A DNA stretch of 64,000 nucleotides from Letharia columbiana (Eukaryota > Ascomycota > Lecanoromycetes > Lecanorales > Parmeliaceae). Shown piece by piece: positions 49,230 to 59,755 of this stretch (its first letter is position 1; the number at the start of each line of letters is the position of its first letter). A program made the position numbers and the translations under genes. The stretch spans positions 395,001 through 459,000 of the forward strand of contig NW_023501049.1 in NCBI RefSeq assembly GCF_014066305.1, given 5' to 3'. The notes under the pieces were generated by a model. That model was not told the origin of the DNA, made no database searches, and saw nothing but the letters and a program-made list of their open reading frames with translations.

Positions 49230-49965
49230 CAACTTATCTTCGGACAGTACCCCTCCGACAGTCCCCCGTCCACACTAATGCAGCCTCCCGCGCAAGATCT
49301 ACACATTAAGCTTTCAACCCCCGTTATTATTAGCAACTCAGCTAAAAAAGCCTGGTCCCGGGGTGTCTGCGCTTGATAGCTTAACAATGCCTCCCCCTCT
49401 AGGGGGCTCGTCCTCGAGCTCCGAAAGACAAAAATCGCAATGTTCCGGGGACTCCTTCCCCGACGATTTTAAGGATAACATGCCCTATGCTCCGGAGGTT
49501 TACTCCCCCGAAGACTCCTAAATGCCCGCACATTGCGGGGCTTCAAATTACCTCTAGGGTTTTTGCCCACGGAGCTACTACCTAAGTGAAAGAACCTTAG
49601 CCCCGCCTTTACACCGGTGTGTAATATGGGAATAGGGCTGTATTCCAGGCCTATAGCCCCGCCTTAGCGCATATAAATCTTAGGCTTGTTTTGACCGGCC
49701 TCGGGTTTCTTCCCGGGCGTCTGCTTGCTTTTAGGGCTTTCACCCTGGGGCGTGGGCCCTACGGGGGCCCTGCGACGGCCTTACGGGGCCCTATTTAGGT
49801 CCAAATAGGGGTGTCTGGCTATCAAGCGCAGACACCCGGGACCAGGCTTTTTTAGCTGAGTTGCTAACAATAACGGGGTTAAAAGCTTAATGTGTAGATC
49901 TTGCGCGGGAGGCTGCATTAGTGTGGACGGGGGACTGTCGGAGGGGTACTGTCCGAAGATAAGTT
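49230..49965. repeat. Near-perfect palindrome with a transposable element at its centre
   Basis: The left arm 49230-49329 (CAACTTATCTTCGGACAGTA...) and right arm 49870-49965 (...ACTGTCCGAAGATAAGTTG) are reverse complements over about 97 bases with one C/T difference and one base of length difference (CCCCC against CCCC). The inner element (49330-49869) sits exactly between them and its own terminal repeats continue the pairing, so the total inverted repeat is about 150 bases per side. The arms include a doubled CGACAGTCCCC/GGACAGTACCCC motif. Either this is one element with long terminal repeats or a second family invaded a palindrome's tip. Confidence 0.8.
49330..49869 (+). mobile_element. 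GC-rich TIR element (family 2), copy 2, complete, 540 bp
   Basis: Terminal inverted repeats of about 50 bases: TTAGCAACTCAGCTAAAAAA on the left and TTTTTTAGCTGAGTTGCTAA on the right, including CCTGGTCCCGGGGTGTCTGC / GCAGACACCCGGGACCAGG. It has no coding capacity. Subterminal palindromes (GGGCCCTACGGGGGCCCTGC) match those in copy 1 (7340-7867), but the ~370-base core is inverted between the copies. It shows no RIP. Confidence 0.8.
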
Positions 49966-50796
49966 GTTACAACCCCGCCACCAGATGCAACACCCTGGAA
50001 GAAACGAAAAATTCAATTATAGATTATGAAATATCATTTCTAAATCTTTAAGAATTCTTAAGATAATAAAATACGCTTTCTATAATCTAAACTCTCTAAA
50101 TTTATTATTCTATTACATAGTTTTACTACTTTAACTTCGATTATAAAAAAAATTATAATTTTAGAAATTATAATTTATAATTTATAATTTATGTTTTTAT
50201 ATTTTATTTTTTAAATTACTGTTGTGAAGCGACGAGTTATAAAGATTTAAATTTAGAGTATTACATGTATAAGAGTTTTACATCCGAAGGTGATACTAAG
50301 TAGCCTCTACGAGTTTATCTTAGTCCTGGAAGTAGTATATTATGGTGTAAAATATATCCAAATATAGTCTTCAGCGCTAATCGTACGAATAAAGCATTGA
50401 GCTGGTCACATTCAATGCATGTGAGAATCCGCGATCGACGCAGATGTACGCTGTGCCTTGTCTTTTAGCTCTTCTTTATTTCGTATTCGATATGCAGGAG
50501 TGGTTCCATGCTTCCGTGGGGTTTGGACTTCACCAAGTCGATCCTCCTCAGCGCTTCACGTGAAGAGGGGGCAATGCATAGACATGGTGTGCAGCATTCA
50601 TATGAATTTTTTCTCACCGGGCGGTTAAACGCTTCGAGGTCTCTATCAGCCGTTGCGTGTACTCAAATATATCAGTATCTGCTCTCAATTTGACACAAGA
50701 TACCGGTCTTCTAGCTCAAAGACCTGCACTGACCTAACATCTAAAACTCTTGTCCTCACGCTACACAAATTAGCCCACTGTCGCCCTTACCTTCCG
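49966..50796. other. Intergenic stretch with a small AT-rich patch
   Basis: About 50015-50215 is AT-rich, with repeated AATTTATAATTTATAATTTA, and may be a short degraded repeat. The rest has ordinary composition. A small open frame from 50508 overlaps the kinase leader and has no recognisable features. It presumably contains the old promoter of the kinase gene. Confidence 0.45.
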
Positions 50797-52075
50797 ATGT
50801 CTCAACCAACGGAATCGTTGGAGCCTGAACCCTCATTACTCGACTACGCTCGAGGGAGACGCTTGAAAAAGGGCGGACAAGGAACTGTCTACCAGTATAT
50901 CAACCGTCAAACGGGGCCCCTCTATGCTGTCAAAGTCATAGAGTACAACTATGAAGAACATCACTCACAAGAAAGACCACAGAGTGAGATCAACATGCTA
51001 AGGGAGACATATGTGTCACAGCGTTTAGCACACGTAGGCTTCCTTGTCACCCTGTACCATTGCAGAGGGCTAAGTTGAATCATAGGCTCACCTACTTCGC
51101 GCGGATGCAGTCTTCGAGTAAGAAGACGGCTTTGCAATCATCATGCCTTACTTTCAGCAGGGTAATCTGCGACAAAATCCTCCTCGCCTGACCGAATTGA
51201 GAGAGGCTGTACGTCAGGTTCTAGAAGCTTTGCGTCACTTACATGAGAGAGGTCACATTCACCGAGACATTAAACCGGACAACATCCTCGTGTGAAATGA
51301 GAAAGACCAGCCCCTCGATCTCGTCGTCGCCGATTATGGCTTGGTATCCTTGGACAATCCGGTCTCCTTCTGCGGATCACCGGGGTATGCGGCGCCAGAG
51401 GTAGTCCGAAATGGCGCTGTCCCGAAGAACCAACGCCGTCCCTATACTCAAAACGTGGACATCTATGCTTTAGGCATGCTACTCCTGGACATTCTTGGCG
51501 TCAATCCGCCGAAGATGTGGATACAGAATCGCAAACAGTTCAACAAGTACATCAGTGTACCAATAGCTGAACAGCTAGATGCGAGCGAACCAGATCAGAT
51601 CGAACGTTGCGGCGCTCTATCGACAGTAGGCAGCATGCTACATTTTGACCCCAGCGATAGACCTTCCGTAGACAAATGCCTGCGCCTCCCATGGCTTAGC
51701 GAAACAATAACGACACCGCTAGCAGCACAGCTGCCTGGGACACCCTCAAAGCCTTCCGTCGTTATTCCTCTAGCGAGTCTTCCAATAGTCAATGACGAGA
51801 CATGGTGGCACAGCAACCCCCGGGCAGTCACTCCTACACAGCAGGTCACACAGGATAAAAAGCTTGGCCGTCACTATGATCTTCGAAAGAAAAGGCAGGC
51901 AGAGCGACACAATCCAATCTCGGTCCCAAAAAAGAACAGAGTTCAGAAAAAGCATTACGAGTCACTACCAACCCCAAGACTGACGCCGGACAACAAGAGG
52001 AAAGGTCAGGAGGTCTACAACTCCCAGCCATTAGAGGACCCTCAAGGACAGACACTTCGGAAGGAGGCTCGCTAA
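50797..52075 (+). pseudogene. Protein kinase pseudogene
   Basis: Conserved kinase subdomains are present in order: glycine-rich loop G-G-Q-G-T-V-Y, A-V-K-V with the ATP-binding Lys, hinge-like I-I-M-P-Y-F-Q-Q-G-N-L, catalytic loop H-R-D-I-K-P-D-N-I-L, D-Y-G in place of D-F-G, and G-Y-A-A-P-E, followed by W-S-like C-lobe sequence and a basic tail. The frame is broken three ways: a TGA at 51076-51078 together with a frame change before about 51101, a TAA at 51119-51121 (after ...D-A-V-F-E, before E-D-G-F, where CAA would fit), and a TGA at 51293-51295 just after the catalytic loop. No canonical intron removes all three. It would be a Ser/Thr kinase related to fungal kinases of unknown role. The C-terminal frame 51341-52075 is still open and might be translated from an internal start, but would lack the catalytic loop. 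Confidence 0.75.
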
Positions 52076-52923
52076 ATTTGCGTCGAATACCGATCAAGAG
52101 ATCTCCCAGGAATCCAACAGCCTCCCCACTTGGGATAAGATGGAACTGTCTGATTGAGTACTCTCAAGACTAGCCCTAGCTTTACTCTGTACGACCTTCT
52201 CTTTTGGTTCTCATGTGTCTAACAACGCTCGCATGACCCAAGTTCTTGCTCATTATTGTCTCGCCATGCATCGATGTTTCCTACATGTTCATTTTGTGGA
52301 ACGTGTACTAAGTACCCAGACCCCCAAGCCGGACCCCCCAAGGTCGCTACCGACGACACCCCCGTGAGCAATTTAAGAGAATCGTCTAATTCCGAGCTCG
52401 AAATCAGGCTGACGTTGATGAATGCCTCCCTAAAGACTTCCCGTCGTTGCCAACATGTATCCGATATCGAGTGCAGCTTCCGGGCTGCAAATTGCTGTAG
52501 ATTACGCACTATACGCAACTTGCAACTTGAGATTTTCTCGCGGGTTCCTGGTTTGCCGATGTAGTTGTATTCTTTCAAAGACGCATTTATAGTTCAAACT
52601 ACATAGATCTAATTCACGACTTTCTTCTACAAGTTAAAGATAACGATATTCACCAGCATATTGTAAGCACTGTTAGCCACCAGGCCCTAGGCCCAAAAAC
52701 GCGAGGGTATCGCGCTTCATGCACGCATACACCCTATTAAGCCCTATAAGCTTAGGTATCAGTCAGAATCAGGCCTGACACATATCGCAATCACATCCAT
52801 GCTTAGGTCACTACGCCCAAAACTTGGCCTCGACGCAAGTAGAGGGCCGAGACCCACAATAGAATATAGACAGACGGACCGTCTTCGACGAAAATGGCCG
52901 GCCACCTAACCCTTCGTGACTCT
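52076..52923. other. Intergenic, no gene recognised
   Basis: Two overlapping open frames on opposite strands (52219-52578 and 52256-52564) cover the same bases; neither looks like a known protein. No RNA gene seen. It holds the 3' ends of the kinase relic and of the convergent membrane-protein gene. Confidence 0.5.
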
Positions 52924-54304
52924 CTAAACCTCGTGCCCTACCCCCAATGCCCCAGTGAATCCATCCATCTCAGTCTCTTCGTCTCCAAGAACCATGAATC
53001 CCCTCCCTCCCGTGTCCTGCGGCGCCAATGGGCCGGTATGACTTCGTCTCCCGGAGGGTACGGCCGTCCTTCGATGCGATACTGAACCCGGGGATGATTT
53101 TTTGAAAATGTAGTTGGAGGCGAGGTATCTGAAGAAAGGTTTGAAAGCGATGGTGCAGCTGCATATGAGCCCGGTGTTGACCTCGAGGACCCTGTGAAAT
53201 GTCAGTCGCTCAGGATTGCAAGATTGTGAAGAGATGGAATGCTGTGTCAAGACGCAGTGGCGTGGATGGTGAGTACATGGTAGAGAACGAATGACTCACA
53301 TCCAGAGCAGGTTCTTTCCGTCATACCATATGATATCGGTCGCGGAGTATCTACGAAGTAGGAAGGCATAGCGAACGAGGGCAACGACAGAGGCACTGGT
53401 GGGTTTTAAGCTTCATGTCACGGAACAACTGCGTTGGCGGTGGACCCTTACATGGCTCCACCCATGAAAATGAGGATGACACCTAGCTTGTTTTCCCGAG
53501 ATAGCTTCAATCGCCAGATCATTGGTAGAGGTAAGATGAAGATAAGGACATCTGTGATGAAGTTCATCGAACCATATAAAAGGTCTGCCTTGGTCGAGGG
53601 GATGCAGTGACCGGGAGTCATTGACTTCCAGTATTTGTCGATCGGTGTGCAGCCGAATATCAGAGTCAAAAGATTGCTAGATAGGTAACCAAAAACGAGG
53701 AACATGACTGTCCAGGTAACGTATCTAAACGGCTTATGCACATCGAAGAGACGGAGATAGAGAAGGAGAATAGTAAATTTGTACAACCATAAGGTGGAAA
53801 GATAGACGGCAGAGATGATAAAGAGCCACTGGTATGAAACTGTTGTCAGCAATATCAGAGCAAATGCCGAGAGTCTTATACCTTGTAATAGAAAACAAAA
53901 CGATCAGGTGGAACGTCGGCAGTGTGCCAACCAAAGCCATAATTCGTTCCTAGAGCTTGGTGAGCAGGAAGGTTTACACTTAAGGGGCAACAGGTATACC
54001 TAAACCAACAAGAACACTGAAGGCTATGCAAAATGGCTGTTCGGATCTCATTAGTAAGGCTACAATGAGTAAAGGCTAGCGTAAGCATCACCAAAGTAAC
54101 CAAAGAAGCATCTGTATTGTGTGAGAGTGAGGCCTTGAAAAGAGAAAGGTGGGGTAGCTTACAGTCATCCCGGCCAATGGAGTGAGTAATGAAGATTCTG
54201 GTCCAAATACGAATCGCTGCAAACAGACTGGAGAAAATAGGAGCAACGATGCAAACAACTACAATGGTATGTTGCTGGGTCGAAGGATTAGTATTGATAA
54301 CCAT
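52924..54304 (-). CDS. Fungal rhodopsin-domain (PTH11-like) integral membrane protein
   Basis: A six-exon model with GT...AG introns and consistent phases: 54304-54163, 54111-54064, 53955-53882, 53828-53452, 53395-53300, 53191-52924, about 334 residues. Family marks in order are a first membrane helix (V-V-V-C-I-V-A-P-I-F), R-I-W-T-R then G-R-D-D, G-F-G-x-H...V-P-P, W-L-F-I-I-S-A-V-Y, K-F-T-I-L-L-L-Y-L-R-L-F, C-x-P-I-D-K-Y-W then G-H-C-I, L-P-L-P-M-I-W-R-L, R-x-x-K-L-G-V, D-I-I-W-Y-D and E-V-N-T-G-L-I-C-S-C. Together these define the seven-helix fungal rhodopsin/PTH11-type domain in the plasma membrane; the biological role is unknown and many paralogues exist per genome. The tail after F-F-R-Y is soluble. 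Exon 2-3 borders were chosen by phase and are the least certain. Confidence 0.8.
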
Positions 54305-55678
54305 GGCTGGTGAAAAATTATCATAGAGGTAAAGAAACAATGAGAGAGCATTGTCCGGGTCACAAAACATTTATGGCTGAGGAGACACAGAGGCAAGGAC
54401 AGATCGTCACGAGCGTTCTCCGACTGGATCCGACTGATCGGTACAAGGCTCTGTACAGGAAAAAGGAGGCGAAAGCCGAGGCATTTGACATATGAGTCTG
54501 TCAATAATGGATGCATACGAAATCGACATGTATTTCTGCCATCGATGCATGTAGAACCTTTCTCGGACCATAGATACGGTGCAACAATTGCCGTTTTGCT
54601 GCCCATGTCCGTATTTATTTGCTTAAATTGAAATCCCCACAGGTAGGTGAATGTTTTCGACAAGTTCAAAGGAGCTGAGTACCCTTGTGCTTAGACATTC
54701 GACAGGCTCGAGGGAGAATGTGCATGCTTGTTGTAAATTCCTCGGTGCTGATCTAAGTAGCAATCGCACCACCCCCTCCCACATTCTCATGTTGTATATG
54801 ATCGACTTTGCAGGGAAGCTGCATGTATATCGATGAAACCTTCCGAAATGAGAGAAATCGACAGCTTTAAGCGGCGAAGGATCTTGAGACAACTTATTCG
54901 CGCATTGCTCTTTACATGTATGAGACTTCGAGGGGCACTGGCCATGTAGCCAAGGACTCAGCTACTGCAAAGAATGACCTGCATAGACATGACGTTTTCA
55001 CTTGTTACTTCCGTGTCTTGGCTTACTGGGGAAACTTCTTCATCTGGCCGAGCCAAAGCAGCCATAAATAGATTCGGGCTGCGGAAATATCGGTGTGGAT
55101 GAGAGTGACGGCGGTGGTGTCCCCATACGAAGTTATTTTCGTTGGAAGATGTCATGATACCTTAGTACGGCCTCAACCCCGCGATTTTTTGATTTTCTCT
55201 CTTCTTTAAGGGGTGCTTTTTGGGGCGGCAACTCTTGGCGGTCACTATTGTACTCTTCTTTGCATGGTCCTCGAGAAGAGTGCCCCAGAAGAGCGCGCCT
55301 TAAAGGGATCAGATCATTCAGAAATCAAGAACCAAAAATCGCCGATTGGGATACCGTGCATGAGTGGTCGCCCACCATGGGCCAATCATAGTAAGCGGGA
55401 TTGGGAAAGTTCGGGCCTCTTTGTGGTGCGCTTATGTGCCCGCAGGAACAGGCACAGTGAAGCATGTGATGTCGATCAATAGCGCAGGATGCAAAAAAGG
55501 AGGCCTGAATGAATGGTTGGGGTTGCCTAAATCCTAATGAAAGTACCGTATAAACTGGCATACAAAACACTACATCGTTATAAGACATCTTTGCATACAA
55601 AATACTGTTCCAAATGACCATTTTCAGACGTAGGCCATGATCAGACAGTAAGAAAGCAGTCCCACAGCCTGCTTAGTA
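54305..55678. other. Intergenic, no gene recognised
   Basis: Several open frames of 60-140 codons occur on both strands (for example 54259-54669 minus and 55213-55482 plus), but none shows domains, conserved motifs or good intron structure. It contains the upstream region of the membrane-protein gene. A short unrecognised gene cannot be excluded. Confidence 0.5.
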
Positions 55679-56242
55679 ATGATACTTAATCTTTATATGA
55701 AGCTAGGTTGCTCCGGGCCGAAGCGACTTGGTGAGGTAGCTAATCAATCCTCCGGAATCGCTGATCCTATAAGTGCTATCATCGCACCAATACTCAGGTT
55801 CAAGCCTACTTGGCTTCAGATTCAACGTCAGCTGGGAAATGGAATGCAACTCAGCGATACTACAGCTGGTCGAAGGATTGCTCAAGACTTGTCCGGGGAA
55901 ATTCGGAAATAGCAGGAGAGCTTCGACTCGACATTAGCCGAAATCCAGCAGTCACACGAACACAAAATACGGGCCGCTTTATTACAAGAACAAGCTAACA
56001 AGTTCAAACAAGATTTTGCTGAAGCCAAGCATGATAGGGAGATGTTGAAGGCAGACTTTGAGAAGAGAGTCAAGGCGGACAATGAGCGGCGTAGGAAGCT
56101 AGCGGAAGAACAGCGTTCACAGGAAGATTGGCAGTCAGGGCTCAAGAACGCTGCAGTCGCTATGGGGATGATCAGCTTAGCCGGCTTCGCCGCCTATAAG
56201 TACCTCAATGGAACAACCATGAAATATTTGGTTTCAGGTTGA
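55679..56242 (+). pseudogene. Coiled-coil, tail-anchored small protein with internal stop
   Basis: A single plus frame runs from an ATG at 55679 to a stop at 56240-56242, broken only by a TAG at 55910-55912 (between E-I-R-K and Q-E-S-F). The second part is a charged coiled coil (H-E-H-K-I-R-A-A-L-L-Q-E-Q, E-K-R-V-K-A-D-N-E-R-R-R-K-L-A-E-E-Q) followed by a C-terminal hydrophobic helix A-A-V-A-M-G-M-I-S-L-A-G-F-A-A-Y-K-Y, the shape of a tail-anchored membrane protein. The stop would be a CAG-to-TAG change, or it could be inside an unrecognised intron. Alternatively translation starts at 56042 and gives only the coiled coil and anchor (66 residues). Family not recognised. Confidence 0.45.
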
Positions 56243-56466
56243 GGTAAGAATGTCTGCGCTTTTCAAAAGTCACAAGGTAACAAATATCAGGGATGCAGAA
56301 TATATAGGCGTTTCGAAGTTGCTCAGGAGTGTTCGTATTAAAGTGGCGAGTTTGCTGTGAGATATAGAAAGCGTGTAGAAGTCATGAGGATCGCTAGAGA
56401 AAGCTAAAGCTCGGCGGTCAATCAGCATGCAACGAAACCTAACACTACCCGATAAATTACAAGCTT

Positions 56467-56916
56467 TCAATCACATAGGCTGCAATTGTTGGAGCGGTTC
56501 AACAGCCGATACCCATGATGGGACCCAGTGGACTCTAATTCTGCTCGGACTTGTGGCCCCTTCGTTTTTGCATGCCTGCCTAGCGAAGACTTGACGATCT
56601 TCCAAACTTGCTGTGCATAACGGAGTTTCTCAAAAGACAACCAACTCGGCGCCCATTGCACCAAATACCGCTTGGCACACTCGGCACGCAATCTTCGACC
56701 TCGGTCGGGGCGCCTTTGTAGTATTTTCTGAACTTCCCACAACCTGTCCGGGGATTCTATCGCATGTATCTTTGAGGCAAATGCGTCCTCAGGCAAGGTC
56801 CGCGTAAGTATCGGTGTAAATGTGTCATCGGTAAGCTGAGAGGCGGATTCTCCTGCCCGCGAGGCGGAAAGAGTGACAAAAATGTTGTTATCGCTGCTAG
56901 GAAATGTTGTAGTCAT
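56467..56916 (-). CDS. Small protein with chromodomain-like segment
   Basis: An uninterrupted 149-residue frame starting M-T-T-T-F-P-S-S. Residues about 57-105 contain W-E-V-Q-K-I-L, a basic spacer (R-R-P-D-R-G-R-R-L-R) and R-Y-L-V-Q-W-A-P-S-W-L-S-F-E-K-L, resembling the W/Y-x-V-E-x-I-L...Y-x-V-K-W-x-x-(Y/W) core of chromodomains; the typical second aromatic W-E-P is replaced by W-L-S. The rest is low complexity. The function of a real chromodomain would be methyl-lysine histone binding; here it is only a resemblance. It could be a domesticated retroelement chromodomain or an unrelated protein. Exon structure upstream was not examined in detail. Confidence 0.4.
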   Translation of the reverse strand: MTTTFPSSDNNIFVTLSASRAGESASQLTDDTFTPILTRTLPEDAFASKIHAIESPDRLWEVQKILQRRPDRGRRLRAECAKRYLVQWAPSWLSFEKLRYAQQVWKIVKSSLGRHAKTKGPQVRAELESTGSHHGYRLLNRSNNCSLCD

Positions 56917-57570
56917 GAGGCAAGGCGATTCGACCCTTGGGGTAGAGTCAGTGAGTTGCTAAAGACGGCATTCATGACAGCTCACCATATTGTTCCAGCT
57001 CGTCACATCCGGATGTCACATCCTTCGTCTCGTTGAGTGCCGCTTCTCCTCTCACGAATTCAGGCCATCATTTGGGCATCCTAAAGACCGGGGACTGTGA
57101 TATGCTGGGATGCATATCGCAGAAAGGAGCCATTTTACTGGAGATCTGTGTTAATAGATAAAATCAAACCAATTTTGTTGAACGTGCCTTTTGACCGCCA
57201 TAGTCGCAGTAAAGGGTTCGCTTGAATGTGACAAAAGGTGCGTCCTCCGTTGGCGAATGAGAGTAGAAACTCAGGGCGTAGGCAGGCATTCATAAGATCC
57301 TCAAATTTACACAGGTACGCTCACATCGGTCGATCTACCCTCGATCAAGCCATCAGCTAAGGGAACGAGTAATCGATTATGCTCGTGAGTTGCACAACTG
57401 GAAGGCTGAGAATCCGTCTTGGAAGCTCGATCTTCGCGGTCGAGGCTCATTGCTTGGAGCAGACAGGCCCATGGATAGCGGCAAAGTGCAGCAGCCACGT
57501 CACTCCCTCGTTTCAACCAGCACCGATCACGAGAGTAGCTGCGTGCACGCACTGCACGAATATTAGTAGA
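56917..57570. other. Intergenic, nothing recognised
   Basis: Normal composition with short open frames only (57307-57552 minus, 57379-57597 plus) that show no conserved features. Confidence 0.5.
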
Positions 57571-58152
57571 TCACAGCAGACTGCTGCTCGCATATAGGTC
57601 TGAAGACCTCTGGCGGTTGCTTAGATCCAGATCTGATTCGCCGATGGAGCTCACCCCCTCTCGCTCCAGGATGCAGCCTCTACTCCCTTCACCTTCAATA
57701 TAGTCCTTACTCCCAAACTCTGAAACATCAGAAAAACGAGTCCGTGCCCTTGCCCAGAGTCTATTTTTCAATGACGATAGGATCGCGGAGCTCGAGTGGC
57801 TAGTTTCGAAAAGGTGGGAGTGAAATCCTGGTTCAGGCCTTGTTGGCGAGGAAAATCCATGTCTATCGCAATCAAAGCATACAATGTCGACGCCGCATAT
57901 ATTAGCTACGGTTGATATCGCCGCAAGCATGACCGTTGTCAGACAAATGCCCGTGCCGTGTTTGAACCACATCAGCGTCTGACCGTCGCTCAATTCTAGC
58001 CCATATCGTAAATGTTTGCGGAGCCAATCAGGCAGCTGGCGGTGTTGTTGATGGGGAACGAAAAACTTAGACGCAGCAGCCACAGTAGATCTCGATCGTG
58101 AAGTAGACAAGTCGGCTGATGGAGGCGCAGTGCAACAGATCGGTGCCGCCAC
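57571..58152 (-). CDS. Hypothetical ORF, doubtful
   Basis: A 193-residue frame with one hydrophobic stretch (C-L-T-T-V-M-L-A-A-I-S-T-V-A-N-I-C-G) near residue 70 and a Ser/Arg-rich remainder. No family is recognised, and the Ser/Arg bias is common in random GC-balanced frames. Its start region contains C-C-T-A-P-P, encoded by a sequence that recurs about 174 bases upstream, so its 5' end lies in a small duplication. Treat as possible. Confidence 0.25.
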   Translation of the reverse strand: MAAPICCTAPPSADLSTSRSRSTVAAASKFFVPHQQHRQLPDWLRKHLRYGLELSDGQTLMWFKHGTGICLTTVMLAAISTVANICGVDIVCFDCDRHGFSSPTRPEPGFHSHLFETSHSSSAILSSLKNRLWARARTRFSDVSEFGSKDYIEGEGSRGCILEREGVSSIGESDLDLSNRQRSSDLYASSSLL

Positions 58153-58312
58153 CTGCCTAGACTGCGCCTTTGGTTGGAACGGCGCTGAGCAAGTCGGTCA
58201 ACGAAGCCATAATTGGACACTTCATCCGAACCCTGTCAGTGGGCGGGGGGGCAGTGCATTCTCAGTGACGGTCGTTCTGGGCAGGTCTTCTGGCGGAGGC
58301 GCAGTGCAGCAG
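58121..58312. repeat. Small direct repeat GGAGGCGCAGTGCARCAG
   Basis: GGAGGCGCAGTGCAACAG at 58121-58138 and GGAGGCGCAGTGCAGCAG at 58295-58312, 174 bases apart, with weaker similarity on both sides. On the minus strand both encode C-C-T-A-P-P. Probably a diverged local duplication. Confidence 0.5.
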
Positions 58313-58881
58313 CTCGACAATAGCATTGGCGGCGTGAATCGTTGGGGACTGGAAATTTCGATCCTTGACCCAACTCTCGATCGATGGACGCGGCGTGCGG
58401 GAGACAAGGCAGACATGACGTGGGGTCCAGAAAGACGGTCTGATCATTCGGCAATGGTGCGCAAGGACGAACGTGATGGGCAAACAGCGAGGGATGTCGA
58501 GGGGTTTATATAGTCGTTCTGATATTCCGTGCAATAGCGCTATATCCGATCGGGGGTTAGCGTGGCCGCCCTCCCGCCTTGCCGGGTTCGTAGGATGGAA
58601 GGCGACAACCAGAAAATCAGGAGGCAGCTGCAGCCAATCAAATCGTTGCCTGACTTAATTATGTCTTGGCGTGTCTCTTGAATTACTCGTGGTGCTTGAG
58701 CTCTTTCGTATTCAGAGGGATGTTTTTTACAACGATTTGACTATTGATCTCGTGGATATTATGCATTTCATCTCACAAAGCTCTTTCTGAATATCGCAAC
58801 ATGTTGGACATTTGGTTCCTTTGTGGGCTCCCTTAGAAAGTGAACACAGAATACTCTAAGAACGCGATCACGCCCAAGCCA
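58153..58881. other. Intergenic, nothing recognised apart from the small repeat
   Basis: Open frames of 60-127 codons overlap each other on both strands between 58153 and 58660 without conserved features. From 58660 the sequence is the 3' flank of the proteasome chaperone gene. Confidence 0.5.
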
Positions 58882-59755
58882 TCAAGCTTGCAGCAGGTGG
58901 CAACCAAGCAGACCTCGGCCCCCCCAATTGCTCCTTGGAATCAGTTGCAGCGTCAATTCTTCTGTGTTTCGAACCACCTTCACAACGACGTTTCGCTAGA
59001 CGCAAAATGAGGTCAGCGAGAGCTTCGGACGTCAAGAGAAAAAGGCTTACCCCTTGGTTCCTTTGAACGATCTCCGCGACCTTACTCAGCTTCTCGTGAT
59101 TCAACCAATTGACGTCTCCGAACCTCCGTACCCGGTCACCAGCTTTCAATCCCGCATCATCTGCCGGACTCCCAGGCACAACGCTATTGACCTTCGCAAA
59201 AGGTGTATCAATCAAGCCTTGATCCGTAGCAGCGCTTCCACTTCTCATAGGCTCTTGGCTGGAGCCTGAGGCAAGTGAAGAATTCGAGGCTTGATACGAA
59301 GCATGGTGTTCATGTAGACCCAGTTCGATTTTTGACATCAGAGTCTTGTAGTCGTTCCGTAAATATACTATGCGTGCTCTTGTTGTTCGTACTATACCCT
59401 GTTGGCAAACCAGACTCCAAATTTGTTGGAGGGAGGCTACGCACTCTGGGCGATGTCGAGGTCATCTCGTGGGTAGCCGTCAAAGGTTGTTAGGGGGGTG
59501 TTCATGTTGACGCCATGCTGTGGAAGAAAAAGATCAGCCAGCTGCTGGTCTCATGGGTAGAGATCTTTATAAATCGTAACACACGCTGTCTAGAACGCTC
59601 CCCAAAGCAGTAAGTTCCTCCTCAACTCTCGTTTTCTCAGCAATCAGATCCATTAACGAGAGCTTGTCCTTGCCCACGCCATCTGCGGCTCTCTGCCCTG
59701 TGGTAGGTCCAGAGGGAACCGTGGGTGTATGTATGTCATCCATATACAATCCCAT
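58882..59755 (-). CDS. NAS2: 26S proteasome assembly chaperone Nas2 (p27/PSMD9)
   Basis: Four exons, 59755-59585, 59517-59445, 59391-59051 and 58995-58882, with in-phase GT...AG introns, give about 232 residues. The N-terminal helical part has L-I-A-E-K-x-R-V-E-E-E-L-x-A-L-G-S-V-L-D-S then H-G-V-N-M-N-T-P-L and R-D-D-L-D-I-A-Q, I-R-T-T-R-A-R-I, as in Nas2. The PDZ domain follows: V-V-P-G-S-P-A-D-D-A-G-L-K-A-G-D and F-G-D-V-N. The last exon supplies V-V-V-K-V-V-R-N, L-Q-L-I-P and the ending W-G-G-R-G-L-L-G-C-H-L, a conserved C-terminal signature. Nas2 binds the Rpt5 C-terminus to order assembly of the proteasome base in the cytosol/nucleus. The start chosen is the Met at 59755; M-D-D at 59743 is possible. 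Its 5' end lies about 180 bases from the divergent IF1 gene. Confidence 0.9.

Noticed and set aside
51076..51121. Interpreting the kinase breaks as an intron
   Set aside because: No good donor/acceptor pair removes both early stops in phase, and the third stop at 51293 lies inside the catalytic-loop exon.
52219..52578. 119-codon minus frame and 102-codon plus frame over the same bases
   Set aside because: They mirror each other and neither shows a domain or plausible start context.
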